Assembly: GCA_018993155.1 (NCBI GenBank)
Contig: JAGKSX010000101.1
Location: 1 to 42,773, forward strand
Direction: 5' to 3'
From: Hydrogenophaga sp.
GTDB lineage: Bacteria > Pseudomonadota > Gammaproteobacteria > Burkholderiales > Burkholderiaceae_C
Length of the DNA stretch: 42,773 nucleotides
Shown: positions 25,526 to 33,048 of the stretch, piece by piece
Position numbering within the stretch: the first letter of the stretch is position 1
How the letters are laid out: every line of letters starts with the position of its first letter
Program-made: the position numbers and the translations under genes
The notes under the pieces: model-generated
Database searches by the model: none
Told to the model about the DNA's origin: nothing
Seen by the model: only the letters and a program-made list of their open reading frames with translations

Positions 25526-26257
25526 TCAGCTCTTCTGGCGGATGGCGCGCCGTCGCAGGTATTCAAAGTTGATCGTGTATTGCTCCGTCTTGGTGATGGT
25601 GTCGTGCAGGCGCTCGATGCATGCCCGGTCGAACTCGGCCCCGGCGGCACCGGCCGCGTCGGCCAGCAGCTGGATCTCGCAGGCGTTCTCCAGCAGGATC
25701 GCCAGGATGGTCGACTCCTCGACGCTGGCGCCCACCACCGCCACGCCATGATTCCTCATCAGCACGGCCTTGTGGGGCCCCAGGGCTTTGGCCACGCCGG
25801 CCCCCATTTCGTGCGTGCGGATCAGCTCGATGGTGTCGGTGTACACCGGCAGGCCATCCAGGAACGCCACGCTGGGCTGGCTGATCGGCCGCATGGCCCG
25901 CCCGGTGGCCGAAAAGGCCACGGCGTGCGTGGGGTGCGTGTGGATCACGCTCATGACATCGGGCCGCGCCTTGTAGATTTCGGAGTGGATGTACACCTCG
26001 CTGTGCTTTCGCCCACCGCCCCCGATCTTCTCGCCATCCAGGTTGCAGATGACGATGTTCTCGTGGGTGATCTCGTCGAAGCCGAAGCTGTGCGGCTTCA
26101 TGTAGAAGTGGGTCGGGTCGCCGGGCACGCGCACCGACACGTGGCCGCGCGTGAGGTCGCCCTGGCCCGCGGCCTCGAGGATGAGCCCCGAGTCGATGAG
26201 CACCTGCCGGGCGTCTTCCGCGCTCAGGCCGCCTCGGGTCTGCGCCGGGTTAGCCAT
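25526..26257 (-). CDS. Class II aldolase/adducin-family protein, putative decarboxylase
   Basis: A 243-residue Zn-dependent enzyme of the class II aldolase/adducin fold. Predicted metal ligands are His106 and His108 (IHTHP) and His170 (RNHGV); Glu87 (HSEVYIH) aligns with the catalytic acid of fuculose aldolase. In aromatic pathways this fold includes 3,4-dihydroxyphthalate decarboxylase of Gram-positive phthalate degraders and related hydroxy-aromatic decarboxylases. Its start overlaps the Rieske oxygenase stop by 8 nt, so the two are translationally linked. Whether it is a decarboxylase or an aldolase on a downstream intermediate cannot be decided here. Confidence 0.85.
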   Translation of the reverse strand: MANPAQTRGGLSAEDARQVLIDSGLILEAAGQGDLTRGHVSVRVPGDPTHFYMKPHSFGFDEITHENIVICNLDGEKIGGGGRKHSEVYIHSEIYKARPDVMSVIHTHPTHAVAFSATGRAMRPISQPSVAFLDGLPVYTDTIELIRTHEMGAGVAKALGPHKAVLMRNHGVAVVGASVEESTILAILLENACEIQLLADAAGAAGAEFDRACIERLHDTITKTEQYTINFEYLRRRAIRQKS

Positions 26258-27539
26258 GCTGCGCTTCCAGTGCGGCTTCGGTCGCGTCCCGAAGCCTGGG
26301 GTTCTCGAACACGTTGACCAGGTCTTGCGCGATGGGCGAGTACTTGGCGTGGGTGCGCAGCATGAAGCTGGCGAAACCGTCGCTGTTGTGGTGCTTCTTC
26401 TTCTCGTTCGGCAGGTCGATGCAGGCGTTGCGCGCGGCATCGCGAACGATGCCGATCGGGTCCTGGCCCTGCTGCATCTTCTTGATCTCGCGCCGCAGCA
26501 CGCGGCGGTAGGTGGCAATGCCCTTGTCCGACGCGCCCAGGTTCTCCAGGGTGCGGTCGGCGATCGCGCCCTGGGTGATCCAGGCCATCATGTCCTGGCC
26601 GTCCACGTTGTCCACGATGAACTCGCCTTTGTCGTCCTTGAAAGGCACGTCGTAGGTGTGCACCTTGTCCAGCAGGCGCTGCGGCACCGAGGCGCCCTCG
26701 GGCGGCACGTAGGCGTTGTACCAGAGGTGCAAGGTGTTCTCGTCGTCCATCGGCACCCGGATCTGGAACGAGAAGTAGCGCGACTTCTCGTCGCCATTGC
26801 CCACGGCCAGCATGTTCGGGAACACGACCGGATGGCCAATGCGCCAGTCGTCGCCGTCCTCCGAATGCCCCTCCAGCAGGCGGTGCTTCGTGATGCCGAA
26901 CTCGAACTCGCGGAAATCGATCTTCACGTGGTGGGCGCTGATCGCGACCTTGATGCCCTCCTGCTCCTTGAGGAACTCGTAGTGGTGCCCGTGCAGCCAC
27001 TCGGTGTGGATCGGATCGAGCGAGTTCTCCATCACCTGGAGCCAGTTCACCGGCAACTCCGCGCGGCCCAGCATGCGGATCGTGCCGCCGGCGACGAAAC
27101 CGTCGAAACGCGGCAGCAACGGCGCGGGCTGGGGTCCCAGGTAGGCGAACACCAGCCCGCCCAGCTCCTGCACCGGGTAGGCATCGATGGCCACCTTGTC
27201 GCGGAACGCGCAGTTGTCGACCTCGTTCGGCTGCTCGATGCACTTGCCAGCCACGTCGAACTGCCAGCCGTGGTACGGGCAGCGGATGCCCTCTGCGGTG
27301 GGGATGCCGTGCAGGAACGACGCACGCCGGTGGGGGCAGCGCTCCGCGATCAGGCCCAGTTCGCCCTGGCGGTTGCGGAACAGCACCAGGCGCTCGCCCA
27401 GCAGCCGCACCGGCCTCGTCCACCTCCCATCCATGTCGGCCACCGCGCAAATCGGGTGCCAGTACCGCCGCATCAGTTCGCCCATGGGGGTGCCTTTGCC
27501 CACCTGGGTCAAGAACTGGTTGCCTTCAGCCGTTTCCAT
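26250..27539 (-). CDS. Rieske oxygenase alpha subunit, phthalate 4,5-dioxygenase-like
   Basis: Ring-hydroxylating oxygenase adding both atoms of O2 to an aromatic acid. The 429-residue protein has the N-terminal motif GTPMGELMRRYWHP shared by phthalate-dioxygenase-type enzymes, a Rieske 2Fe-2S centre at Cys68-x-His70 and Cys87-x2-His90, a bridging Asp175, and mononuclear iron ligands His178 and His183 in DPIHTEWLH. The third ligand is probably Asp316 in a segment QDMMAWITQG. GGAGA precedes the ATG at 27539. No beta subunit is present, as expected for this homo-oligomeric class. It is first in the run and divergent from the porin. Confidence 0.9.
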   Translation of the reverse strand: METAEGNQFLTQVGKGTPMGELMRRYWHPICAVADMDGRWTRPVRLLGERLVLFRNRQGELGLIAERCPHRRASFLHGIPTAEGIRCPYHGWQFDVAGKCIEQPNEVDNCAFRDKVAIDAYPVQELGGLVFAYLGPQPAPLLPRFDGFVAGGTIRMLGRAELPVNWLQVMENSLDPIHTEWLHGHHYEFLKEQEGIKVAISAHHVKIDFREFEFGITKHRLLEGHSEDGDDWRIGHPVVFPNMLAVGNGDEKSRYFSFQIRVPMDDENTLHLWYNAYVPPEGASVPQRLLDKVHTYDVPFKDDKGEFIVDNVDGQDMMAWITQGAIADRTLENLGASDKGIATYRRVLRREIKKMQQGQDPIGIVRDAARNACIDLPNEKKKHHNSDGFASFMLRTHAKYSPIAQDLVNVFENPRLRDATEAALEAQHG

Positions 27540-27578
27540 CGCTCATCTCCTATCGAGGGGTTTCGTCAGATTTTCGAA

Positions 27579-27601
27579 AAATACTTAGCCATCTAGTATT
27601 T
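27579..27601. promoter_or_regulatory. Inverted repeat, candidate operator for the aromatic operon
   Basis: AAATAC (27579-27584) and GTATTT (27596-27601) are perfect complements; the 11-nt spacer contributes a further TTAG/CTA pairing. It lies just downstream of the proposed Rieske-operon promoter, a position suited to repression, perhaps by the operon MarR. A second AAATAC/GTATTT pair is at 27686-27702. Confidence 0.5.
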
Positions 27602-27611
27602 GTTGGCCGCC

Positions 27612-27641
27612 AGTGTAAAGGCGCCACATCCCCTGAATCAA
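27612..27641 (-). promoter_or_regulatory. Candidate sigma-70 promoter for the Rieske operon
   Basis: Read on the minus strand: TTGATT (27641-27636) as -35, an 18-nt spacer and TACACT (27617-27612) as -10, each matching four of six consensus positions. Transcription would begin near 27605, about 65 nt ahead of the start codon. The match is modest. Confidence 0.4.
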
Positions 27642-27685
27642 CGCCATTTTTGAGCATTTTTTTAGGGGTTTACCCTGATGATTTT

Positions 27686-27702
27686 AAATACACCGGGTAT
27701 TT
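27686..27702. promoter_or_regulatory. Second AAATAC/GTATTT inverted repeat
   Basis: AAATAC (27686-27691) and GTATTT (27697-27702) around a 5-nt spacer. It lies just upstream of the porin promoter and repeats the same half-sites as 27579-27601. A further small palindrome GGGT-TT-ACCC is at 27666-27675. These could be shared operators in the divergent region. Confidence 0.45.
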
Positions 27703-27733
27703 TTACTTAGATAGAAAATTTTGTTCTTCTGCC

Positions 27734-27739
27734 TACAAT
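27734..27739 (+). promoter_or_regulatory. Candidate -10 element for the porin gene
   Basis: TACAAT matches TATAAT at five of six positions. The AT-rich DNA upstream has no good -35 hexamer at 16-18 nt, so the promoter may rely on an activator. The start would be near 27746, at the foot of the leader hairpin. Confidence 0.45.
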
Positions 27740-27742
27740 CCG

Positions 27743-27786
27743 CCCGCCTTCCGCACGGTGTGGAAGGCGGGGGCCCTGACGGGCCC
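27743..27786 (+). promoter_or_regulatory. Two adjoining hairpins in the porin mRNA leader
   Basis: A 10-bp perfect stem CCCGCCTTCC (27743-27752) with GGAAGGCGGG (27762-27771) around a 9-nt loop, directly followed by GGGCCC (27771-27776), TGAC, GGGCCC (27781-27786), a 6-bp stem. The ribosome site AAGGAG at about 27799-27804 lies just past them and remains free. They probably stabilise the transcript or provide a regulatory site. Confidence 0.6.
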
Positions 27787-27813
27787 CGACCGAACCACAA
27801 GGAGATATCCCTC

Positions 27814-28794
27814 ATGAAAAAGAGCTTGATGGCTCTGGCCGTCCTGGCCTGTACCGGCAGCGCCATGGCGCAAACGAACGTCACCCTCTATGGCCGCATC
27901 GATGCCTCGCTGGGGGCGACGAAGCTCAACGGCGTGAGCACCACGCAGCTCTACAGCGGCAACCTCACCAACAGCCGCTGGGGCATGCGCGGCAGCGAAG
28001 ACCTGGGGGGCGGACTCAAGGCCATCTTCCAGCTCGAGACGGCGTTCAACGCCGACGACGGCACTGGCCCGGGCGGCTTTTCGCGCCAGTCCTGGGTCGG
28101 CCTGAGCGGCGGCTTCGGCTCGGTCCGCATGGGCAAGGCCGACAGCATCTACAAGGACATCTTCGACCTGGGCAACACCTACAACATCTCGGCCGACTCG
28201 CAGTTCAACTCCGCCGTCGAGGCCTACCGCGCGGGCCTGGCCGCCTACGTCGCCCGCCCGAACAACCAGATCCGCTACGACTCGCCCAGCTTCGGCGGCT
28301 TCAGCGCCGGCCTGACCTACGCGCTCGATGAGGACGTGGCCGGCACACCGAAAGTGACCGCCATCGGCGCGCGCTACCGCGCCGGCAACCTCGACCTGGG
28401 CGTCGCCCACCAGGACGAAGACCAGCCGCTGCTGGTCAATGACCGCCAGCACACCACCGTCGGCGCCACCTACAACTTCGGCCCGGCGCGCCTCTCCGCG
28501 CAGTACCAGAACGTCAAGGCCGGCGACAACCGCAAGGACAACGAGATGGCGCTGGGCGTGAGCGTGCCGCTGGGCAACCTGGAGCTGAGCGCCGGCTACT
28601 CGCGCAGCAAGGCCAAGAATGCCGCGGGCGCCACCAGCGGCAAGGGCGCGGCCTTCGCCCTGGCCGCGACCTACGCCCTGTCCAAGCGCACGCGCGTGTA
28701 CGGCGGCTACCTGGACGGCGAAACCGAGAACGCCGCCGGCGTGACCACCCGCGACTACCGCGTGTACGCCGTGGGCATCCGCCACGATTTCTGA
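27814..28794 (+). CDS. General outer-membrane porin (betaproteobacterial, 16-strand type)
   Basis: Trimeric beta-barrel porin for diffusion of small solutes. The 326-residue precursor has a Sec signal (MKKSLMALAVLACTGSAMA, cleavage before Gln20), then the typical VTLYGRIDASLG opening, SRWGMRGSEDLGGGLKA (about 52-68) and a barrel ending in IRHDF with the C-terminal Phe needed for BAM recognition. AAGGAG precedes the ATG at 27814; a longer in-frame start would include leader hairpins and is rejected. Divergent from the Rieske operon, it could provide outer-membrane entry for its substrate. Confidence 0.93.
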   Translation: MKKSLMALAVLACTGSAMAQTNVTLYGRIDASLGATKLNGVSTTQLYSGNLTNSRWGMRGSEDLGGGLKAIFQLETAFNADDGTGPGGFSRQSWVGLSGGFGSVRMGKADSIYKDIFDLGNTYNISADSQFNSAVEAYRAGLAAYVARPNNQIRYDSPSFGGFSAGLTYALDEDVAGTPKVTAIGARYRAGNLDLGVAHQDEDQPLLVNDRQHTTVGATYNFGPARLSAQYQNVKAGDNRKDNEMALGVSVPLGNLELSAGYSRSKAKNAAGATSGKGAAFALAATYALSKRTRVYGGYLDGETENAAGVTTRDYRVYAVGIRHDF

Positions 28795-28817
28795 GCGCGC
28801 GCCCATTCCAAGGCTTC

Positions 28818-28854
28818 AAGCCTGCCGGCCCTCACGGGTTGGCAGGCTTTTTTT
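28818..28854 (+). terminator. Rho-independent terminator of the porin gene
   Basis: AAGCCTGCC (28818-28826) pairs with GGCAGGCTT (28841-28849), with an inner CCC/GGG pair in the loop, followed by a run of seven T (28848-28854). It lies 24 nt after the porin stop. Confidence 0.9.
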
Positions 28855-28957
28855 CGACCCACGCCGAGGCGGCGGTGCGCCCGTCAGTGTCCGCCGACAG
28901 ACAGGTGATTGGCTCGGGTGGTAGCCTGACGGCTGCAACCTTCACCGGAGAACCGCC

Positions 28958-29245
28958 ATGGAACACGCCATCGAACACGAAGAAAGCGGCTCGCGCGGCG
29001 CCTTCCACATCCTGCGCAGTGGCCAGCGCGTCGGCGAGATGACCTACAGCCGCACCAACCCCTCGCTGGTGGTCGTGGACCACACCTACGTAGACCCGAG
29101 CCTGCGCGGCCAGGGGGTGGCGCAGCACCTGCAGGACGCGCTGGTGGCCTGGGCCCGCGAGACGGGCAACAAGGTCGTGCCCGTCTGTTCGTACGTGAAG
29201 GCCCAGTTCAACCGCGATCCGTCGACCCGCGATGTCCTGGCCTGA
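28958..29245 (+). CDS. Small GNAT-family N-acetyltransferase, YjdJ-like (copy 1)
   Basis: A 95-residue minimal GNAT (COG2388 type). The acetyl-CoA pyrophosphate loop is RGQGVAQ (about 50-56), preceded by the strand LVVVDHTYVDPSLRG and ending VKAQFNRDPS...DVLA. These short proteins lack the N-terminal GNAT helices; their substrates are mostly unknown. It is followed 28 nt later by a paralogue with about 60% identity. The two probably share a transcript with the GST. Confidence 0.87.
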   Translation: MEHAIEHEESGSRGAFHILRSGQRVGEMTYSRTNPSLVVVDHTYVDPSLRGQGVAQHLQDALVAWARETGNKVVPVCSYVKAQFNRDPSTRDVLA

Positions 29246-29273
29246 GCGCCACTTTCAACCCCTCCTCCCATCC

Positions 29274-29567
29274 ATGACCACGCATTCCATCCAACACCAG
29301 GAACAGGACGCCACCGGCGCCTTCTTTGTCCAGCAGGGCGGTCAGCGCCTCGCGGAGATGACCTACAGCCGCACCAACCCGACGTTGATCATCATTGACC
29401 ACACCCACGTGGACGAGAGCCTCAAGGGCCAGGGCGTGGGCCGCCAGTTGCTCGACGCGCTGGTGACCTGGGTGCGCGCGACCAACACCAAGGTGATCGC
29501 GCTCTGCCCGTTCGCGAAGGCGCAGTTCGACAAGGACCCGTCGATCCGCGACGTGCTTCGGGCCTGA
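29274..29567 (+). CDS. Small GNAT-family N-acetyltransferase, YjdJ-like (copy 2)
   Basis: A 97-residue paralogue of the preceding gene, sharing MTYSRTNP, DHT.VD.SL.GQGV and KAQF..DPS..DVL at the same positions. The acetyl-CoA loop reads KGQGVGR. I chose the ATG at 29274, since the longer frame begins inside the first copy. The Cys in LCPFAKAQF matches the Cys in VCSYVKAQF of copy 1. A tandem duplication is evident, and divergence suggests the copies now differ in substrate. Confidence 0.87.
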   Translation: MTTHSIQHQEQDATGAFFVQQGGQRLAEMTYSRTNPTLIIIDHTHVDESLKGQGVGRQLLDALVTWVRATNTKVIALCPFAKAQFDKDPSIRDVLRA

Positions 29568-29577
29568 AGGAGCGGGC

Positions 29578-30252
29578 GTGGTCCCGCTGCTGTACAGCTA
29601 CCGCCGCTGCCCCTATGCCATGCGCGCGCGCATGGCGCTGCTGCGGGCGGGCATCGAATTCGACGCGCACGAGATCGTGCTGCGCGACAAGCCGGCCGAG
29701 ATGCTGGCGCGCTCGCCCAAGGGCACGGTGCCCGTGCTTGTGCGGCCCGATGGCGAGGTGCTGGAGCAAAGCCTGGACATCATGCAGTGGGCCCTCTCGG
29801 CGCACGACCCGTCCGGCGAGTGGACACGCGCGCAGCAGCCTGAAAACCTGGCGCTGCTGTCCGCCTGCGACGGCCCGTTCAAACGCCACCTGGACCGCAC
29901 CAAGTACCCCGAACGGTTCGACGGCGCCGACCCGGCATCGCACCGCGCGCAGGCCGTGGAGGTGCTGCTGCGCCCCCTGGACGCCCGCCTGCAAAAGGCC
30001 GCCCAACTCGGCGGCGACGGGCCCTGCGCCACCGACCTCGCCATTTTTCCGTTCGTGCGCCAGTTCGCCGCCGTGGACCCCGTCTGGTTCGAGCAGCAGC
30101 CCCTGCCCGCGCTGAAGGCCTGGCTGGCCGGGTGGCTGTCACATCCTCTCTTCACCGCCGCCATGGCGAAGCTGCCCAGCGGGCAGGTGGTGCGGTTCCC
30201 GCCCTGGCCCGCGCTCAAGCCGCCACCAGCAGGCCCCGCAGCAACTCGCTGA
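29578..30252 (+). CDS. Glutathione S-transferase family protein
   Basis: A 224-residue GST with an N-terminal thioredoxin-like domain bearing the motif CPYAMRAR (about residues 10-17), in which Cys is the likely active residue, cis-Pro in GTVPVL (48-53), and glutathione-binding LEQSLDI (61-67). The helical C-terminal domain runs from about 85. The start is GTG at 29578, fixed by AAGGAG six nucleotides upstream. The 3' end overlaps the convergent MarC gene by 38 nt. It could conjugate or reduce electrophiles; the substrate is unknown. Confidence 0.88.
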   Translation: MVPLLYSYRRCPYAMRARMALLRAGIEFDAHEIVLRDKPAEMLARSPKGTVPVLVRPDGEVLEQSLDIMQWALSAHDPSGEWTRAQQPENLALLSACDGPFKRHLDRTKYPERFDGADPASHRAQAVEVLLRPLDARLQKAAQLGGDGPCATDLAIFPFVRQFAAVDPVWFEQQPLPALKAWLAGWLSHPLFTAAMAKLPSGQVVRFPPWPALKPPPAGPAATR

Positions 30253-30898
30253 CCCCATCCCACACGATCTGCACGCCCAGGCAGAGCAGGATGAAGGCCG
30301 AGAGCCGCAGGAAGATCACCGTGCCGGCTTCGCCCAGGGGTTTGAGCAGGCGATCGGCGTAGCGGAACGCCAGGTAGAGCAGCACGCCGATGACGAACAG
30401 CGCCAGCACACCGCCGCCCATGCGGGCCAGCGAGAGCGCGAAGCGCTGGTCGTGCAGGGCCACGCCCACGGTGATGGCCGCCGCGATGGAGCCCGGGCCG
30501 CAGCTGATGGGAAACGTGAGCGGGTAGAACGCCTGCCGCCGCGCCTGCTCGGGCGTAAACGCCTCGGCCAGTTCGGCTCGGCTGTCCTGGGTGGCGTGGC
30601 CGGCGTTGAGCAGGCGCCAGGCCGAGGCCGCCACGATGAGCCCGCCGCCCACGCGCACGATGGGCAGGGAGATGCCGAAGAAGTCGAGCACGTAGGAGCC
30701 CACCAGCATGGAGCCGATCATGAGCGCGAACATGTTGCGCGCGATGCGCCGCGCCAGCAGCGCGCGCGTGGACGGTGAGGCGCCTTCGGTGAGGCCGAGG
30801 AAGATGGGCGCGGTGGCCGCCGGGTTCAGGATCGGCAGGATGGCGGCGAACACGAAGAGAAAGCTCTTCCCGAGCGCCAGCAGAAGTTCGAGGGTCAT
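30215..30898 (-). CDS. MarC family integral membrane protein (UPF0056)
   Basis: A 227-residue protein with six hydrophobic helices and the MarC features: the N-terminal ILPILNPAATAPIFLGLT (20-37), a central basic RRIARN, GGGLIVAASAWRLL (84-97) and the conserved FPLT/FPIS-GPGSIAA segment (about 125-140). The family was named after the mar locus, but its function is unknown. It overlaps the GST gene tail-to-tail by 38 nt. Confidence 0.9.
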   Translation of the reverse strand: MTLELLLALGKSFLFVFAAILPILNPAATAPIFLGLTEGASPSTRALLARRIARNMFALMIGSMLVGSYVLDFFGISLPIVRVGGGLIVAASAWRLLNAGHATQDSRAELAEAFTPEQARRQAFYPLTFPISCGPGSIAAAITVGVALHDQRFALSLARMGGGVLALFVIGVLLYLAFRYADRLLKPLGEAGTVIFLRLSAFILLCLGVQIVWDGVSELLRGLLVAA

Positions 30899-30911
30899 GC
30901 GCCCGATTGTC

Positions 30912-32441
30912 TCAAGGCGCGCGCGGCGGCTCCACCAGGTCGCGCATCCGCCGGCGCAGCGCCCGCTCGCGCCGCTGCTCTTCGTCCCAGTCGTCGCGCA
31001 CGCCGCGCCACAGGGCGACGGCCATCAGCACGATCACCACGGTGAAGGGCAGGGCGAACACGATGGTGGCGGTCTGCACGGCCTTGAGGCCGCCGGCCAA
31101 CAGCAGGCTGATGGCAATGCCCGAGATCAGCAGGCCCCAGGCGATCTTCACGCGCGCGCCGGGGTTCTCCTCCCCACCGGTGCTCATCATGCCCAGCACC
31201 AGCGTGGCCGAGTCGCCCGAGGTGACGAAGAACAGCAGCACGAGCACGGTGGCCACACCAGACATCAGCGCGCTCATGGGCAGCGCCTTGAACATCGCGA
31301 ACAGGGCGGTGGAAACGTCGGCGCGCACCGCGTCGGCCACCGGCACGCCCTGCATGATCTCGAGATGCAGCGCGGTGCCGCCGAACACCGAGAACCAGAC
31401 GAAGGCCGCCAGGCTGGGCGCGAGCATGGTGCCCAGGACGAACTCGCGGATCGTGCGGCCGCGCGAGACGCGCGCGATGAACAGGCCCACGAAGGGCGAC
31501 CAGCTCACCCACCAGGCCCAGTAGAAGATGGTCCAGCCGCCGACCCAGGTGCTGTCGCGAAACGGTGTCATGCGCAGGCTCATGCGCACCAGCTCGCTGA
31601 CGTAGCTGCCCAACGTGGAGGTGAAGGCATCGATGATGACCACCGTGGGGCCGACCACGAACACCACCAGCGCCAGCAGGGCCGCAAGCATCAGGTTGAT
31701 GTTGGAGAGCCACTTGATGCCCTTGGTGACGCCGCTGACGGCCGAGGCCAGGAACAGCACGGTGGTCACCACGATGATGCCGACCTGCTGCGCTTCACCC
31801 ACCGGCAGGCCCAGCAGCGCGTGCAGGCCGCTGTTGATCTGCAGCGCGCCCATGCCGAGCGACGCCGCCACACCGAAAGCGGTCGCGATCACCGCGAGCA
31901 CGTTCACCACCGGGCCGAGCCGCTGCAGCGGCGCCCAGGGCAGGGCCTGCACCGCCGTGCTCACCAGCGCGGTGCCGCCCTTGCGGAACTGGAAGAAGGC
32001 GATCGACAGCGCAACGATGCTGTAGACCGCCCAGGGATGCAGGCCCCAGTGGAAGAAGCTGTAGCGCATGGCCGCGTTGGCGGCCTCCGGCGTGCGCGCC
32101 GCGATGCCCGGCGGCGGCGTGCCGTAGTGCGAGATCGGCTCGGCCACGCCCCAGAACACCAGGCCGATGCCCATGCCGGCCGCGAACAGCATGGCGAACC
32201 AGCTGCCGATGGAGAACTCGGGCTCATCGTCCTCGCCACCGAGCTTGAGATCGCCATAGCGGCTGAACGCCAGCACCAGCGCGAACACCACCAGGCCCAG
32301 CACCACCCACAGGTAGAGCCAGCCGAAATCGCGCGTGATGACCGCGAGCGCACCCTGGAACAGCACGTCCAGGGCATCGGGGGCGATGACGCCCCACAGA
32401 ACGACGGCCAGGATCACGCCGGCCGAAACGATGAGTTGCAT
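30912..32441 (-). CDS. BCCT family transporter (betaine/choline/carnitine)
   Basis: A 509-residue secondary transporter with 12 helices for trimethylammonium compounds. Visible BCCT hallmarks are GMGIGLVFWGVAEP (89-102) and the signature GWTIFYWAWWVSWSP (302-316), then a charged Arg/Glu-rich C-terminal tail (about 478-509) that in BetP-type proteins senses osmotic stress. A GAGGAGG ribosome site fits the ATG at 32441. It lies 13 nt after a MarR gene, its likely local regulator. Substrate could be glycine betaine, choline or ectoine. Confidence 0.92.
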   Translation of the reverse strand: MQLIVSAGVILAVVLWGVIAPDALDVLFQGALAVITRDFGWLYLWVVLGLVVFALVLAFSRYGDLKLGGEDDEPEFSIGSWFAMLFAAGMGIGLVFWGVAEPISHYGTPPPGIAARTPEAANAAMRYSFFHWGLHPWAVYSIVALSIAFFQFRKGGTALVSTAVQALPWAPLQRLGPVVNVLAVIATAFGVAASLGMGALQINSGLHALLGLPVGEAQQVGIIVVTTVLFLASAVSGVTKGIKWLSNINLMLAALLALVVFVVGPTVVIIDAFTSTLGSYVSELVRMSLRMTPFRDSTWVGGWTIFYWAWWVSWSPFVGLFIARVSRGRTIREFVLGTMLAPSLAAFVWFSVFGGTALHLEIMQGVPVADAVRADVSTALFAMFKALPMSALMSGVATVLVLLFFVTSGDSATLVLGMMSTGGEENPGARVKIAWGLLISGIAISLLLAGGLKAVQTATIVFALPFTVVIVLMAVALWRGVRDDWDEEQRRERALRRRMRDLVEPPRAP

Positions 32442-32454
32442 GAATGGGTCCTCC

Positions 32455-32952
32455 TCAATCTCCACCGTCCTGCGGTGTCGGGGTCTCGGGCCTGGCCGCC
32501 ACCATGCGGGCGGCCTGGACCTGCAAGGCATCCACCATGGCGTCGAGCTGTTCGAGCTGCGGGCCATCGAGGTCGGCCACCAGTTCGCGGTTGATCGCCG
32601 CCACGCGTGGGTAGATCGCACCATACAGCCGCCGGCCCTCGTCCGTCAGGAAAACGTGCACCTCGCGCCGGTCCGACGGGCGAGGCTGGCGCACCACGAG
32701 TTTCTTGGCCACCAGCGTGCTCAGGGTGCGCGAGGTGCGTGCGCGGTCGAGCATGGCGTGTTCGGCCAGCTGGGACGAGAGGGCGCCCTCGCGCTCGGCC
32801 AGGAAGGACAGGATGCGCCACTCGCGCCGCGTGATGCCGAATTCGCTCTCGCACATGTGCACCACCAGCCGCCCGGCGGTGGTGTGGATGCGGTAGAGCC
32901 GGTACAGCAGCAGGTCGGCCTGCCGCTGCGGTGCCGTGATTCGGTTGCTCAT
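32455..32952 (-). CDS. MarR-family transcriptional regulator
   Basis: A 165-residue winged-helix protein: N-terminal dimerisation helix, REWRILSFLAEREG, recognition region around LDRARTSRTLSTLVAKKL, and wing SDRREVHVFLTDEG (93-106). The start at 32952 gives MSNRITAPQ. It precedes the BCCT gene by 13 nt and is divergent from the Bug receptor genes, so it may control either or both transcripts through the palindromes in the 96-bp gap. The effector is unknown. Confidence 0.9.
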   Translation of the reverse strand: MSNRITAPQRQADLLLYRLYRIHTTAGRLVVHMCESEFGITRREWRILSFLAEREGALSSQLAEHAMLDRARTSRTLSTLVAKKLVVRQPRPSDRREVHVFLTDEGRRLYGAIYPRVAAINRELVADLDGPQLEQLDAMVDALQVQAARMVAARPETPTPQDGGD

Positions 32953-32967
32953 CAGGGAAAACACCCG

Positions 32968-33033
32968 CAATGATTGATTTCTGCAATTGATTGTCGCTGC
33001 ATAGGATGCTGGGTTGCTCGGGAAAATTTTCCC
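32968..33033. promoter_or_regulatory. Palindromes in the marR / Bug receptor divergent region
   Basis: Three inverted repeats: CAAT-G-ATTG (32968-32976), CAAT-TG-ATTG (32984-32993), and the perfect 14-bp palindrome GGGAAAATTTTCCC (33020-33033). The CAAT/ATTG pair sits next to the marR start and resembles a MarR-type operator. The third lies just ahead of the Bug receptor ribosome site. Confidence 0.5.
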
Positions 33034-33048
33034 CTCTGGAGACCCACC

